Assembly (NCBI GenBank): GCA_051530055.1
Contig: CM121342.1
Location: 15,562,001 to 15,626,000 of the forward strand
From: Neoechinorhynchus agilis
Lineage: Eukaryota; Acanthocephala
Length of the DNA stretch: 64,000 nucleotides
Direction of reading: 5' to 3'
Positions 1 through 11,786 of the stretch are shown here, piece after piece. The notes under the pieces were generated by a model. It saw only the letters and a program-made list of their open reading frames with translations. It was not told the DNA's origin and searched no databases. The position numbers were made by a program, and so were the translations under genes. Position 1 is the stretch's first letter; each line of letters begins with the position of its first letter.

Positions 1-1791
1 GAAACATGCTCCGAATCCACCCGAGATCGACCAGGGCTCCGATCCAACCTTACATCCCACCTGAATTGCAATTTTTGAAATAACAGTCATTTTGTACTCT
101 CGGAAATTCTTCTCCTTAACAAACTGGCTAGGAACTCCGTGCCCAACTGAAAGACTTTCTTTGAGGACTGCATAGAACCGCGCACTACAATGATTGCTCA
201 TCAAAACGATAACAACTTCGGCCATCCCGACATCGTTATCGTCAAGAACTCGCTGGGCAGCAGCTACGTCGTTTTGTCCCCGGACAGGATAGAACCTAAC
301 TCGGGGTTCAGCCGGATCCATTTCGAGACTACGCATTGCTGACCGCAAAGAAGATATAAAGTTGTCCGCACGACAGCCTTCAGGGACGAGAACTAACCAT
401 CGATCTAGTAGAACAGGTCTAAAAAGCGGCTTACGGCCAATATCGCGCCACTCAAATCGATAACGACCACTCAAATCACCGGGGTGTGGTTCGGGAAGAT
501 ATCGTCCGTCTATACACTCGGGTTCCTTATTGATCGCTAGTGGAAAGTGTTTGGAATGGTTTACGTTAGTCAATCTGTGAAGCACTGTGTTGATGTATTT
601 CATTCTGAACTGCGGAATTGTTTCCTTACAAACGATTCGCATCATTTTTGCCTTCTCAGCCGGATGTACGCGGTCGAGTCCAGCTACCTGACAGAACTCT
701 GGAATCAAACGAATCTCCTTTTTATTTCCGTCATGATTTTTTACTTTTGATACCAAGAGGGGGAGACGGATACATCGAATGTCTAAATGATATCGTTCTC
801 TATAATAGTCCACAAAACTTATCCTCCGGTCATTGTCCGTCGAAAAAATGCTCGTGGCGTCGCATGTGAAGTCCACATCGGTAACTCGGTAGAATCTATT
901 ATTGTAAGAGGTCATCACCGAACTTCCAACAATTTCATCTATCACGTTTTTCTGCCCATACTGTGAATTAAGGTCATATCGTGACATTATCGTTGATGCC
1001 ATATTCTGATTGACAATCTTATTGATTCTATCTATACAAAGCATCAAGCGGCCTTCTACGCGAGGTAAAATAGACGCTTTGATCCCAGGAAAGATTTGAT
1101 ATCCTTCTACATCTCGACGAGCCTCGGCTGACACGTCAAACATGTTTCTTTGGATCATCCGAAAACCAATATCATTGAGACGACCTCTTAAAACGCGACC
1201 AAGAATAGAAACAAAAGGTTCCGTACCAGGCACGGTTTCCCCAGTTGATTGAAAAGCCACTTTGTAAGCCATTTGTCTAAATACAACATTCTCATACTCT
1301 AAAGTCTCAAGCTTGTGAGCCAAATGGATCGATTGACCAGTGAAACTAAACACTTCGTTGTTCCAATTCGCCCGTGAAATCATCTTAAGAACTTTGCTCT
1401 TAACCATGTTGGAGTCACACAAAGGCTCAAACACAACAGCATAGTTCCAGATTTTGTAATTCGGTACACTGCTTACTTTGAAGAAATTGGTAGACACTCT
1501 CACCGTCGATCCACTTGATCCAAAATCAACGACTCGTTGATCATCGACCACATTCATAGCTTCTTGCAACTCAGATTCCAACTTTGGACGACGTATTCTC
1601 TCTTTACTCGCCAGACTCATTGATTCCATTTGATCAACGATTTTAGATTGATCAAAGTCTAAATCCCGAGCAGTTCGCAAATCACCACCACTTCTTATGC
1701 CGTATCCTCCGGGTCTCCTAACTCGTCCACCACGATCACCAGGTCGTGGCCCTGAAGATTGAGCAAACCGATAGCGCCCCCGTCGATCCAT
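1..1791 (-). CDS. Piwi-clade Argonaute, 5' part (partial at left edge)
   Basis: One open frame of 597 codons runs from ATG at 1791 to the window edge without an intron or stop. The N-terminus is Arg/Gly-rich (MDRRGRYRF, GDRGGRVRRPGG), typical of Piwi proteins whose arginines are methylated for Tudor binding. The N domain and a PAZ-like region follow (roughly residues 200-330, including SRYDLNSQYG and SFVDYYRERYHLDI). A MID region leads into the start of the PIWI domain, with KIAIQVGCKVGSEPW about 15 codons before the edge. The catalytic tetrad would lie outside the window. Known role of the family: piRNA-guided silencing of transposons in the germline, which fits this repeat-rich locus. TTTTTTAG immediately precedes the ATG, suggesting a cis or trans splice acceptor. 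A 155-nt satellite occupies the region upstream. The Piwi rather than Ago assignment rests on overall similarity recalled from the family. Confidence 0.9.
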   Translation of the reverse strand, partial: MDRRGRYRFAQSSGPRPGDRGGRVRRPGGYGIRSGGDLRTARDLDFDQSKIVDQMESMSLASKERIRRPKLESELQEAMNVVDDQRVVDFGSSGSTVRVSTNFFKVSSVPNYKIWNYAVVFEPLCDSNMVKSKVLKMISRANWNNEVFSFTGQSIHLAHKLETLEYENVVFRQMAYKVAFQSTGETVPGTEPFVSILGRVLRGRLNDIGFRMIQRNMFDVSAEARRDVEGYQIFPGIKASILPRVEGRLMLCIDRINKIVNQNMASTIMSRYDLNSQYGQKNVIDEIVGSSVMTSYNNRFYRVTDVDFTCDATSIFSTDNDRRISFVDYYRERYHLDIRCIRLPLLVSKVKNHDGNKKEIRLIPEFCQVAGLDRVHPAEKAKMMRIVCKETIPQFRMKYINTVLHRLTNVNHSKHFPLAINKEPECIDGRYLPEPHPGDLSGRYRFEWRDIGRKPLFRPVLLDRWLVLVPEGCRADNFISSLRSAMRSLEMDPAEPRVRFYPVRGQNDVAAAQRVLDDNDVGMAEVVIVLMSNHCSARFYAVLKESLSVGHGVPSQFVKEKNFREYKMTVISKIAIQVGCKVGSEPWSISGGFGACF

Positions 1792-2240
1792 CTAAAAAAT
1801 CCAAACGCGCAATGTAACCAAAACCGAGCGACACCAATCGACGATTCTAATTCGTATCCGGACGAGGCGATTAATAAAAACACGAACCCCTCGGCGGACA
1901 AATGCGGTGTTCTAACTACGAAAACAGTATCAGTGCACGACACAAATAATAATAATACGTAAGAATTAATCGTTAATTTGATCTGTGACGCGTTCATTAA
2001 ACGATTGTGTTAGCAACAAAACTCGATGGGAGTGAAATTCGACTGATGTTTTTGTTCACTTCATTATTAAAAACCAAGAAAAAACTTTTCTCTCGGTAAA
2101 GATACTCAAAGCAAAATTTCGGATTCTATAGATTGATTACGTTATTCTGACGACGACTAACTGGTCTAGTAACCGATGAGAACTCTATCACGCTGCGTTG
2201 ATTGTATATTTCCGACTGCGTTGATTAGAAAATATAAAAC
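1792..2240. other. Piwi upstream region, no gene seen
   Basis: AT-rich sequence between the Piwi start and the satellite. Short open frames on both strands look non-coding. Any 5'-UTR or promoter of the Piwi gene must lie here or within the satellite. Confidence 0.5.
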
Positions 2241-5200
2241 AGAAAGCGATAGAGTTTAAATATTTCACGAAAGCAAAAATAGAGCCTATGAAAAGGTTAA
2301 TTTTGTCGCAATCAAGTGAAAAAGTGGAACGCACGAATTGTCATTTGAATCGTTGCGTCGAATGTTTATTTCGACACGAAAGAAAAAAGGTTAACAGAAA
2401 GCGATAGAGTTTAAATATTTCACGAAAGCAAAAATGGAGCCTATGAAAAGGTTAATTTTGTCGCAATCAAGTGAAAAAGTGGAACGTACGAATTGTCATT
2501 TGAATCGTTGCGTCGAATGTTTATCTCGACACAAAAGAAAAAAGTTAACAGAAAGCGATAGAGTTTAAATATTTCACGAAAGCAAAAATGGAGCCTATGA
2601 AAAGGTTAATTTGTCGCAATCAAGTGAAAAAGTGGAACGTACGAATTGTCATTTGAATCGTTGCGTCGAATGTTTATTCGAACAAAGAAAAAAGGTTAAC
2701 AGAAAGCGATAGAGTTTAAATATTTCACGAAAGCAAAAATGGAGCCTATGAAAAGGTTAATTTTGTCGCAATCAAGTGAAAAAGTGGAACGACGAATTGT
2801 CATTGAATCGTTGCGTCGAATGTTTATCTCGACACAAAAGAAAAAAGGTTAACAGAAAGCGATAGAGTTTAAATATTTCACGAAAGCAAAAATGGAGCCT
2901 ATGAAAAGGTTAATTTTGTCGCAATCAAGTGAAAAAGTGGAACGCACGAATTGTCATTTGAATCGTTGCGTCGAATGTTTATTTCGACACGAAAGAAAAA
3001 AGGTTAACAGAAAGCGATAGAGTTTAAATATTTCACGAAAGCAAAAATGGAGCCTATGAAAAGGTTAATTTTGTCGCAATCAAGTGAAAAAGTGGAACGT
3101 AAGAATTGTCATTTGAATCGTTGCGTCGAATGTTTATTTCGACACGAAAGAAAAAAGGTTAACAGAAAGCGATAGAGTTTAAATATTTCACGAAAGCAAA
3201 AATGGAGCCTATGAAAAGGTTAATTTTGTCGCAATCAAGTGAAAAAGTGGAACGTACGAATTGTCATTTGAATCGTTGCGTCGAATGTTTATTTCGACAC
3301 GAAAGAAAAAAAGGTTAACAGAAAGCGATAGAGTTTAAATATTTCACGAAAGCAAAAATGGAGCCTATGAAAAGGTTAATTTTGTCGCAATCAAGTGAAA
3401 AAGTGGAACGTACGAATTGTCATTTGAATCGTTGCGTCGAATGTTTATTTCGACACGAAAGAAAAAAAGGTTAACAGAAAGCGATAGAGTTTAAATATTT
3501 CACGAAAGCAAAAATGGAGCCTATGAAAAGGTTAATTTTGTCGCAATCAAGTGAAAAAGTGGAACGTAAGAATTGTCATTTGAATCGTTGCGTCGAATGT
3601 TTATTTCGACACGAAAGAAAAAAAGGTTAACAGAAAGCGATAGAGTTTAAATATTTCACGAAAGCAAAAATGGAGCCTATGAAAAGGTTAATTTTGTCGC
3701 AATCAAGTGAAAAAGTGGAACGTACGAATTGTCATTTGAATCGTTGCGTCGAATGTTTATTTCGACACGAAAGAAAAAAAGGTTAACAGAAAGCGATAGA
3801 GTTTAAATATTTCACGAAAGCAAAAATGGAGCCTATGAAAAGGTTAATTTTGTCGCAATCAAGTGAAAAAGTGGAACGTACGAATTGTCATTTGAATCGT
3901 TGCGTCGAATGTTTATCTCGACACGAAAGAAAAAAGGTTAACAGAAAGCGATAGAGTTTAAATATTTCACGAAAGCAAAAATGGAGCCTATGAAAAGGTT
4001 AATTTTGTCGCAATCAAGTGAAAAAGTGGAACGTACGAATTGTCATTTGAATCGTTGCGTCGAATGTTTATTTCGACACGAAAGAAAAAAGGTTAACAGA
4101 AAGCGATGAGTTTAAATATTTCACGAAAGCAAAAATGGAGCCTATGAAAAGGTTAATTTTGTCGCAATCAAGTGAAAAAGTGGAACGTAAGAATTGTCAT
4201 TTGAATCGTTGCGTCGAATGTTTATTTCGACACGAAAGAAAAAAAGGTTAACAGAAAGCGATAGAGTTTAAATATTTCACGAAAGCAAAAATGGAGCCTA
4301 TGAAAAGGTTAATTTTGTCGCAATCAAGTGAAAAAGTGGAACGTACGAATTGTCATTTGAATCGTTGCGTCGAATGTTTATCTCGACACAAAAGAAAAAA
4401 AGGTTAACAGAAAGCGATAGAGTTTAAATATTTCACGAAAGCAAAAATGGAGCCTATGAAAAGGTTAATTTTGTCGCAATCAAGTGAAAAAGTGGAACGC
4501 ACGAATTGTCATTTGAATCGTTGCGTCGAATGTTTATTTCGACACGAAAGAAAAAAAGGTTAACAGAAAGCGATAGAGTTTAAATATTTCACGAAAGCAA
4601 AAATGGAGCCTATGAAAAGGTTAATTTTGTCGCAATCAAGTGAAAAAGTGGAACGTACGAATTGTCATTTGAATCGTTGCGTCGAATGTTTATTTCGACA
4701 CGAAAGAAAAAAGGTTAACAGAAAGCGATAGTTTAAATATTTCACGAAAGCAAAAATGGAGCCTATGAAAAGGTTAATTTTGTCGCAATCAAGTGAAAAA
4801 GTGGAACGTACGAATTGTCATTTGAATCGTTGCGTCGAATGTTTATCTCGATACAAAAGAAAAAAAGGTTAACAGAAAGCGATAGAGTTTAAATATTTCA
4901 CGAAAGCAAAAATGGAGCCTATGAAAAGGTTAATTTTGTCGCAATCAAGTGAAAAAGTGGAACGCACGAATTGTCATTTGAATCGTTGCGTCGAATGTTT
5001 ATTTCGACACGAAAGAAAAAAAGGTTAACAGAAAGCGATAGAGTTTAAATATTTCACGAAAGCAAAAATGGAGCCTATGAAAAGGTTAATTTTGTCGCAA
5101 TCAAGTGAAAAAGTGGAACGTACGAATTGTCATTTGAATCGTTGCGTCGAATGTTTATTTCGACACGAAAGAAAAAAAGGTTAACAGAAAGCGATAGTTT

Positions 5201-5398
5201 GAAAATTTCACGAAAGCAAAAATGGAGCCTATGAAAAGGTTAATTTTGTCGCAATCAAGTGAAAAAGTGGAACGTAAGAATTGTCATTTGAATCGTTGCG
5301 TCGAATGTTTATTTCGACACGAAAGAAAAAAAGGTTAACAGAAAGCGATAGAGTTTGAAAATTTCACGAAAACAAAAATGGAGCTTTTGAAAAGGTTA
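2241..5398. repeat. 155-nt satellite, about 20 tandem copies
   Basis: The start motif AGAAAGCGATAGAGTTTAAA recurs 21 times from 2241 to 5340 at intervals of about 150-157 nt (mean 155). The last unit is degenerate and breaks off near 5398. Units differ by a few substitutions and by an A6/A7 run. Three alternatives (GTACG, GCACG, GTAAG) recur at one position after GTGGAAC. Each unit holds one short plus-strand frame starting MEPMKRLILSQ and ending after the A-run, and a small hairpin GTCGAA-TGTTTA-TTCGAC. No known RNA gene is recognised. The array abuts the upstream side of the Piwi gene and is followed directly by a LINE fragment. Confidence 0.97.
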
Positions 5399-5399
5399 A

Positions 5400-6219
5400 T
5401 TACGCTTCCTTCTGCACGACAATCAATGCCATACTCTTCATATCTCATAGGTTCTCTGCAAAAGCAATATCTGGAATTTATCGCTGTTCATTTCTCAGGT
5501 GCGCCCTCCTGTTTTTCACCCTGAGTCCTCACTATGTCAACTAGATTACACGACGGATCTCATAAACTCCACAAATTCGCACCATTTCTTAATTGTAGGA
5601 GACTTCAATAATCTATTTCCTCTTCTACCCTTTTCCGAATTGCGTCAACTAGTTGACTTCCCAACAAGTATGATGTTCATCTCAACAAAGTGTTCACAAA
5701 TATCGACGCCTACTCATCCACCTCTAGTCTCCCTCCCCCTTCGAACTCTTATCACACTTCTGCCCTTTTTACTCCCTCCAACCCACCTCAGCGTATAAAA
5801 TCTCCTTAATTCTAACACCCGCACATTCCACTCTGACAACACAAATGACCCTTCCTTGGCCATTTCCTCCCTAACCTCAATCATAAAATATTACCTAGCT
5901 TGAACAATACCCAAGAAAATCATTAGGATCTCCAACCGCGATCCTCCCTTCAAAATCAAACATCCACTGTCCAACGCAATGAATCTCCTGTCTTTCCCCG
6001 TTTACAAAAAGCACTAACCTACAAAATACTTGTTGCTCGCAAAAACTTCTTTTCCTCCCAAATTCGATTAAGTGGAAACTCACGCAACCTTGATCCCTTC
6101 CCCGAACTCATAGACCCTCTTACCCGTATTATAAATCACACCTTTTTAAGTGGGATCTACCCCTTATGCTTGAACACTGCTAAAGTGATCCTTCTTCCGA
6201 AATATGGACATTCGATTTC
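5400..6219 (+). mobile_element. LINE J copy 1 (jockey-like), endonuclease end to start of RT
   Basis: The plus strand encodes FLIVGDFN, the signature of an apurinic-like endonuclease of non-LTR retrotransposons. It then reads in shifting frames through KALTYKILVARKNFFSSQ to CLNTAKVILLPKYGHSIS, the usual lead-in to LINE reverse transcriptases. The same protein segments occur in the minus-strand copy at 6225-8090, which defines the family. Several stops and frame changes make it non-functional. The copy ends abruptly at about 6219, where an opposite-strand copy begins with its 3' end. Confidence 0.75.
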
Positions 6220-6224
6220 CACCC

Positions 6225-8090
6225 GGTTCGATTGAGAATATACGGTTGGGTTGGAAGGTCTGTTCTGGTGGGAATTGGTGTTTATTGCTTGTAGGAGCGC
6301 TTGTAAGGTTGATCTTTCCTCAGAATCATTTCAGGTTATGATATTCGAGAAGATTGGGTAGCATGGAGAAAGGAACTTAGGTATAGGGAGGAGCGAGGTA
6401 TAGAAGGATGAAACGAATTAGGATTACGAAAGTTGTGCCCGTGTTAAAAGGGGGCGATATGTGGAATAAATTGTGGTGGTAGGGTTGATAGGCGTTTGGA
6501 TTGTTTTATGAAAATAGCATCAAGGCATTCGGTGATAAGGGGAAAGTCAGCAGTGCAAATTTTAGATGCTCTTTTATGAAGAATTTCACGACGGCGGATT
6601 TGAGATTTGGAAAGGTTGCGAAATACGGGATAACCGTAGGCGAGGGATGGTAATATAAAGCCGAAGTAAAATTTGTAGAGATCGGGTTAAGGGATTCCTA
6701 AATGTCGGAGGTGTTTGAGGAGATAAATTTTAAAGGTGTTGTGCTTGAGGGAGAGAGTGATGTGCGAGTCCAATTTCAAATTTGATTGCAATTAAATACC
6801 CAGAATACCTAGGGAGGTTACTCGTTGGATGTCATTTAGAAGCTCAGGGGATAATGTGGGGTTGCGGGAGAGAGGAAATCATTTCGAAGCGTTTAGAGAA
6901 ATTGAGATGGAGTTTGTGATTGATGTAGAAATCTTTTATGTGTGTGATTTCTTTAGAGGTTAAAGAAAGGGAGAGGTGGGGAATGGGTGATGCGGGTGAT
7001 ATCGTCGACGTATAAGAAGAGTTTAGAGTGAGAGGAGAGAGGTTTGAGGTTGTTTAGAAAAATATTGAAGCGAAGTGGTGACAGAACAGCACCTTGAGGT
7101 ACGTCTTTGGTGAGGGATAGGCTGATAGAATAGGTAGAACGGCAGTGAATGTATTGTTTGCGATTGTGAAGATAAGATTCGAGCCAGCGGATCTGCCACA
7201 AGTTGAGACCAAAATCGGAGAAGGAGTGAATGGTCCACTGAGTCGAAAACTTTAGATAAATCAAGTTGAATGAGACGGGTGACATGGGAGGGATTATTGT
7301 CGAGGTTAAGTAGGAACGTAACATAAATGCAAAGTAGGGCATCGGTTGGAGAAAATCTGGGTCGGAAGCCAAATTGTAGGGGCGATAACTCTTTGTGGAG
7401 AAGTGAAAGAAAGCGAGATTAAAAACATTTTTCGATGATTTTTGAAAGAGCGGGTAAAATGGAAATTGGACGGAATGATTTGGCCGAAATAGGATGCCCT
7501 CTTTTTGGAACGAGTATAACTCTGGCAGTTTTCAAGCAAGAGGGGTAGATGCCGTATAAAAAGCTGAGGTTTATAATGTGGGTAAGAGGGCCGAGAAGTT
7601 CGGGGATGATTCAGCGAAGAGCCTAGTTTGGGATTTCAGATTGAGAGGACGAATTTCGAGGCAATTTCTTGAGATACTGTAGTACTTCATATGCTGAAAC
7701 TAAGGAAATTCTCGTCAAGTTGACAAAAGTTTCAGTGTGGTGACTGGTGAGGAGCAGTGATTATAAATTGACTCAGGGCAGAGGTTCTGATTAATGGAAT
7801 ATAGAACCTGTTTTAATTCAGTGAAGGACAAATTAGGGAAGGGATCCGGGTGGCGTAGACCAAGAGAGTCCTTGACGGCCTGAGACCATTTTCAGTTGCC
7901 ACCTGATCGAATTGTAGAGGAAGGGAAGTTTTTACGGGCGATAAGTATTTTGTCAGTTAGTGCTTTTTATAAATGGGGAAAGTCTGGGGAGTTAGTGCGA
8001 TGGGCCTTAGAAGCTTGCCTTTGTAGAAGTTTCAGAATGGGGATTATCCCTTCAATGTTCAAGAAGAAGAAATTTATTCGAAAAAGGTAC
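6225..8090 (-). mobile_element. LINE J copy 2 (jockey-like), RT region to 3' end
   Basis: The minus strand reads from KALTDKILIARKNFPSS (near 7930) through RVILVPKRGHPIS, LIQLDLSKVFDSVDHSLLL, DVPQGAVLSPLRFNIFLNNL and LFLYVDDITRI, the RT palm with an F/Y-x-D-D box. It continues to a 3' end near 6230 shared with copies at 35335 and 16645. There are multiple frameshifts. Predicted role when intact: target-primed reverse transcription. The closest clade by motif spacing appears to be jockey/CR1-like, but the clade is not proven. Confidence 0.8.
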
Positions 8091-8120
8091 ATGGTGGATA
8101 GAAAATTGAGGTGAGTCGGA

Positions 8121-10105
8121 CTACGTATTATCTTGCCCTATCCATTTGCTTGATTTGGCAGCCCAGTCGGAGGAGTTTTTCCACGTCGTGCAGCGGAATT
8201 TCTGGCGGAGTTCAGGCGGCCGTCCTCTAGAGTAGAAGGCTATGCCAGATATTGCCCGGGAGTTCCATATAGTTCTGGTTGCTTTCACGCTAAGCCCATT
8301 GGCAATTCTTAAATTTCTTTTCAATTTAGCCAGATCTAGTGTGATCGACAGATTAGTGGTCAGCGTATATCGGAGAACTAAAATCCTTTTGTAAAATGAT
8401 AATACGTCCATGTGAAAAAATCCTTGACAAAATCGATGATCTTCCTCTTACTTAACGTTGAGGTAGATTTTATTAGAAATTTTGTTTTTTATGACTCAAG
8501 GAAAGATCCATTGAGGAGGGTAGGATTGAAGAAAATTCATCACCGTGTTTAGTTTCGATCGTACCATTAGATAATTGGCTTCCTTAGTGACCATCGTCAG
8601 ATCATCCGCATACATTGTAATCGAACGACACATCGAGCAATTACGAATTCGGTATTGAGTGGCGATACCAAAGAGGAGTGGGGGATAAAGGAGGCCCTTG
8701 AGTTACACCTTTCACCTGAAAGTAATGTTTTTGCAACGGATCATCTTGAAAATAGGAAAATTTGTTCACACGGGCAATAAAATTATAGGGGAGATTGAAG
8801 CATTTTAGGATGTCGATAATGGAGTCGATGCTTATCCTATGAAATGCTTTCGAGATGTCAAAGGACACCAGGATATTCATTGATTTCCTCTTCATGCCAA
8901 AATTGTCGATGATTTCGGTCATGGCTGAGTGATCGGATTTGTGTGGCATGAAGCCGTGGCAGCGTTCATCGATTATGCGGTGTTCACAGCAGAAGGCCAG
9001 AATCCTTTTCGCCAAAACTGTCTCATAGATCGAAACGAGAGAGTTTTAAATGTAAATTGGATGCACATCGCCCGCTGCTCTTCAGGGGAGGTTTGCAGCA
9101 TCCATTGTGGGATAATGGTCAACAAGGTGAAAAACCGTTGTTTAAGGCTAAATTTTTGGAACCCCACCACTTGATGAAATCTTCCCATCTCAAGTCCATT
9201 CTCCGAGCCTTCAGACTCATGAAAGTAACGTTAGAGCGAGTAGTGACCGCGTCGTTGGCAGATTTCCCCCGTGAGACAAATGTTTTACTGGCGGCTTGCT
9301 TCCACCAGGCAGAAGAGTCTCGTGAATAAATGTTATATCACTACTGAAAGCGATCTGGGCTAGTCTGAACAACCCTAACCCACCTCCAGAATTCCACTGC
9401 ACAAATTTCAAGTCCATGTTGAATGTCCCTTAATGAGGTTGTGCCCACCTTTAGCACAAAACTCCTTCTGCTCCTCGATTATCTGAGCCACGAAATCGCT
9501 ACAATCCTTAGGGTTACTCCCATCAGACAAGTCGACCTCTATCAACTTCGGCGGAGATAAGCAACCCCGTTTTACCGATACCTGTTTGAGTGACGGAATA
9601 GATGGCACAATCCGCTGTACACCCTGAGTCACCGAAGTCGTCAGGGCATCGAGCTGCCTCGTCAACCTTGCGTCCACGCCTTTGATCGCCATATTTATTC
9701 TCAACTCCGCACCCTTGAAACTTGAGCTCCATCGCACCTTTCATGTCATATTTATTGGGTACTCGAATTTTGTCCGGCGTAATAGTAACCGGAAACGCCT
9801 CAGTTCTCTTCGATCGAGGTATAGAGGATGACGCCAATCCAACCGCATTTCTTGTACTTGCTTTTGCGTCCAATGGATATAGTCCTTAAATGCAATGCAT
9901 GATTTGGTGAACGCGCAGTGACCTTCGTGTCCGCAGTTCGCACATTTATGGAACCTCTCCTTACATGTAGAATTGTGGTGGTCACTGCCACAATAAGCGC
10001 ATATCAACAGTTTTGTCGGAAGTTTTTGTTCGCAGTGCCACCCCTCGGGAAATGGTAATCGTCTTGACGGGATATGTCGTTCGCCGAAAATTTTATTTCC
10101 ATAGA
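8121..10105 (-). mobile_element. LINE K, main body (zinc-knuckle end of ORF1 plus ORF2), 5' part displaced by insertion
   Basis: Reading on the minus strand, 10105-9408 encodes the end of an ORF1 with zinc knuckles (CAYCGSDHHNSTC and CANCGHEGHCAFTKSC) after GNKIFGERHIPSRRLP. ORF2 starts at 9417 (MDLKFVQWNSGGG, SSDITFIHETLLPGG), an endonuclease N-terminus. Most of the endonuclease is then missing. The RT follows: GFMPHKSDHSAMTEII, LVSFDISKAFHRISID, KGVTQGPPLSPT, then MYADDL near 8590. The remaining ORF1 N-terminus lies at 11787-12235, separated by an inserted RLE element. Frameshifts and an internal deletion show it is dead. Confidence 0.8.
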
Positions 10106-11786
10106 TTTTTTTTAAATTAATAATCTTTTTATTGTTTCTTTTAAAGGACAATTTTAGATTAAATCGTCCCCCGGACGCTGACCGCATTTCCTCGTTGGAT
10201 TGCGAGGCTTATTCTTTGGATCAGGAAAATCCTCTCGCGTCGCTCCCCTGTTTGTGCTGCAAGTCGTCTTCCGAGTTCGGCGCAAAAGCTTCGTGCCGAA
10301 GATCCCAGCGTCCCTTGTGTTTCCACGCCGAAAGAAAGGAAAATGTAATTTTGTTTGAGCTCACTATTTCTCCGCTTTCCTCCTTTCGGCGGCACTCGCT
10401 GTTCCTTCCGTCTCCGCTAAAGCATCTTGCCGGTTGGGCAGGGCGAGTGAGTCCACGCATGTTGCGTCCCAAATTAGACTCTTCCCTTCTTTCCAAGGGA
10501 AAACGGTCATACCGTCGGGACGCTTACTATCCGAGCGACAGAGGTGATTGGGCTCCAGGATGGTTGGAACGTGGATCGAGTTCAGAGCTCTGCTAATGAT
10601 CGCGTTGAGCTCTGCGTGCCTTGGGAAGCGACCGCTCGATCTCTTGCAGTAGAGTCCATGTCTCCCGAGCACGTCAACTTTTATTCCACATCGGCACTGG
10701 TGTGGGGCACAAGTTGGAAGTCCTAAACGTAGAGCGACGACTATTCGAACTGTCTCGTCGTCCAGCAAAGTTCCCAAAGTACCAATTGGCAAAACGTTCA
10801 ACCATGCGCCTGACTCCTTCGAGTAACTGGCCACAAGTCTAGCTTGAGACATCTCGTTCATCTGGCCTTTTAGTTTGTTGTGAGCCGTCAGGATTAAGGG
10901 TTTATCCCAAGCAGATTGTTCGTGCACGTTGGTTGGAGCTTGTTGCAGACCGGTCTGCGAGAGCCATGATGTGAACCCCTGTTTCAATAGTTTGCATGGC
11001 TTCGGCATTCTGTTTAAAAGAATTTCCCCCTGTAATTCCTCCGTCTTGTGCATCGAGGATACGAATGCCGGAAGGGCCAAACCAGCCACACTTCGTAAGC
11101 ATAAACCTCCGTATTTGATCGGAAGGGCAGCTTGTTGCCAAGCTTCATCAGTGATGGCGCAGTTTGTTAGTTACCTTCTCAAGATGCTTTTTCATCAAAC
11201 CATCTAAGTCAAGGAGACGTTTGGTGTGTCCGAAGTACGGGGCTGCTCTCATCTTGAACATAAGCCTCGGTATGTATAGGCAGTTTCTCACCAAGAAGAG
11301 AGCTTCGTGTGCATTCAATTCTTGAATGCGGGAGCACAACAGATCCAGTTTAGGAAGCTCTTCTTCTATCTCGCGATCTATGTTCGCGTCCAGGACGCAA
11401 CTGCCGCGAAGAGTGAAGCTTTGCCGGTTGATTAATCGGATTTCTGGGGCAACGGATTCGAAGGACTGCATTATATCCGCCATGCGAGAATGTGAAATAT
11501 TTAGTGGCAATAGTTCACACTTCGCGGGGTTGACACGTAAGCCCAATTCCGCAGCAGAAACAAGCAGGGATTGCAGGTCTTCTAGAACCGTCTTTTGGTC
11601 ACCGCCCAATGTCGCGTCATCCAAGTACCAGACGTTCAAACTTGCCTTGAGCTTACGAGATATTCCATTGGTTGTTAAGGAAAATCCTATGGGGCCGAGA
11701 GGATCGCCTTGTTGCAGGCCTGTTTCGGACCAAATGGTGTGCTCGTTGAAATGTAGAGGTGTCTTAGAACCATACGCCTTCACAAA
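10106..11786 (-). mobile_element. RLE-type retrotransposon copy a, 5'-truncated, nested in LINE K
   Basis: The minus strand encodes RT motifs GLQQGDPLGPIGFSL and WYLDDATLGG. A C-terminal domain follows with HQCRCGIKVD, GRHGLYCKRSSGRFPRH, KRPDGMTVFPW and LIWDATCVDSL, and it ends SLAIQRGNAVSVRGTI. The spacing Cys-x-Cys, H, C, RH, RPD, WD-A-T is what a PD-(D/E)XK-like endonuclease with a zinc-binding knuckle would show; this reading is an inference. An A8 tail lies at 10106-10113. The first 107 nt are nearly identical to the copy at 57277, so the copies are young. The 5' break at 11786 joins in frame to LINE K ORF1, giving one 357-codon hybrid frame (11148-12221). Confidence 0.8.

Noticed and set aside
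1695-1997. 100-codon minus frame reading through the Piwi start
   Set aside because: It is out of frame with the 597-codon Piwi frame and has no motifs; the Piwi frame explains the region.
2241-5398. CRISPR-like array
   Set aside because: Units are identical across the whole 155 nt with no variable spacers; this is a satellite in a eukaryotic genome.
2241-5398. Tandem spliced-leader RNA genes
   Set aside because: Some units have a donor-like GTAAG or GTACG after GTGGAAC, but others have GCACG, and no Sm site (AATTTTTGG type) follows at a sensible distance. Not supported.
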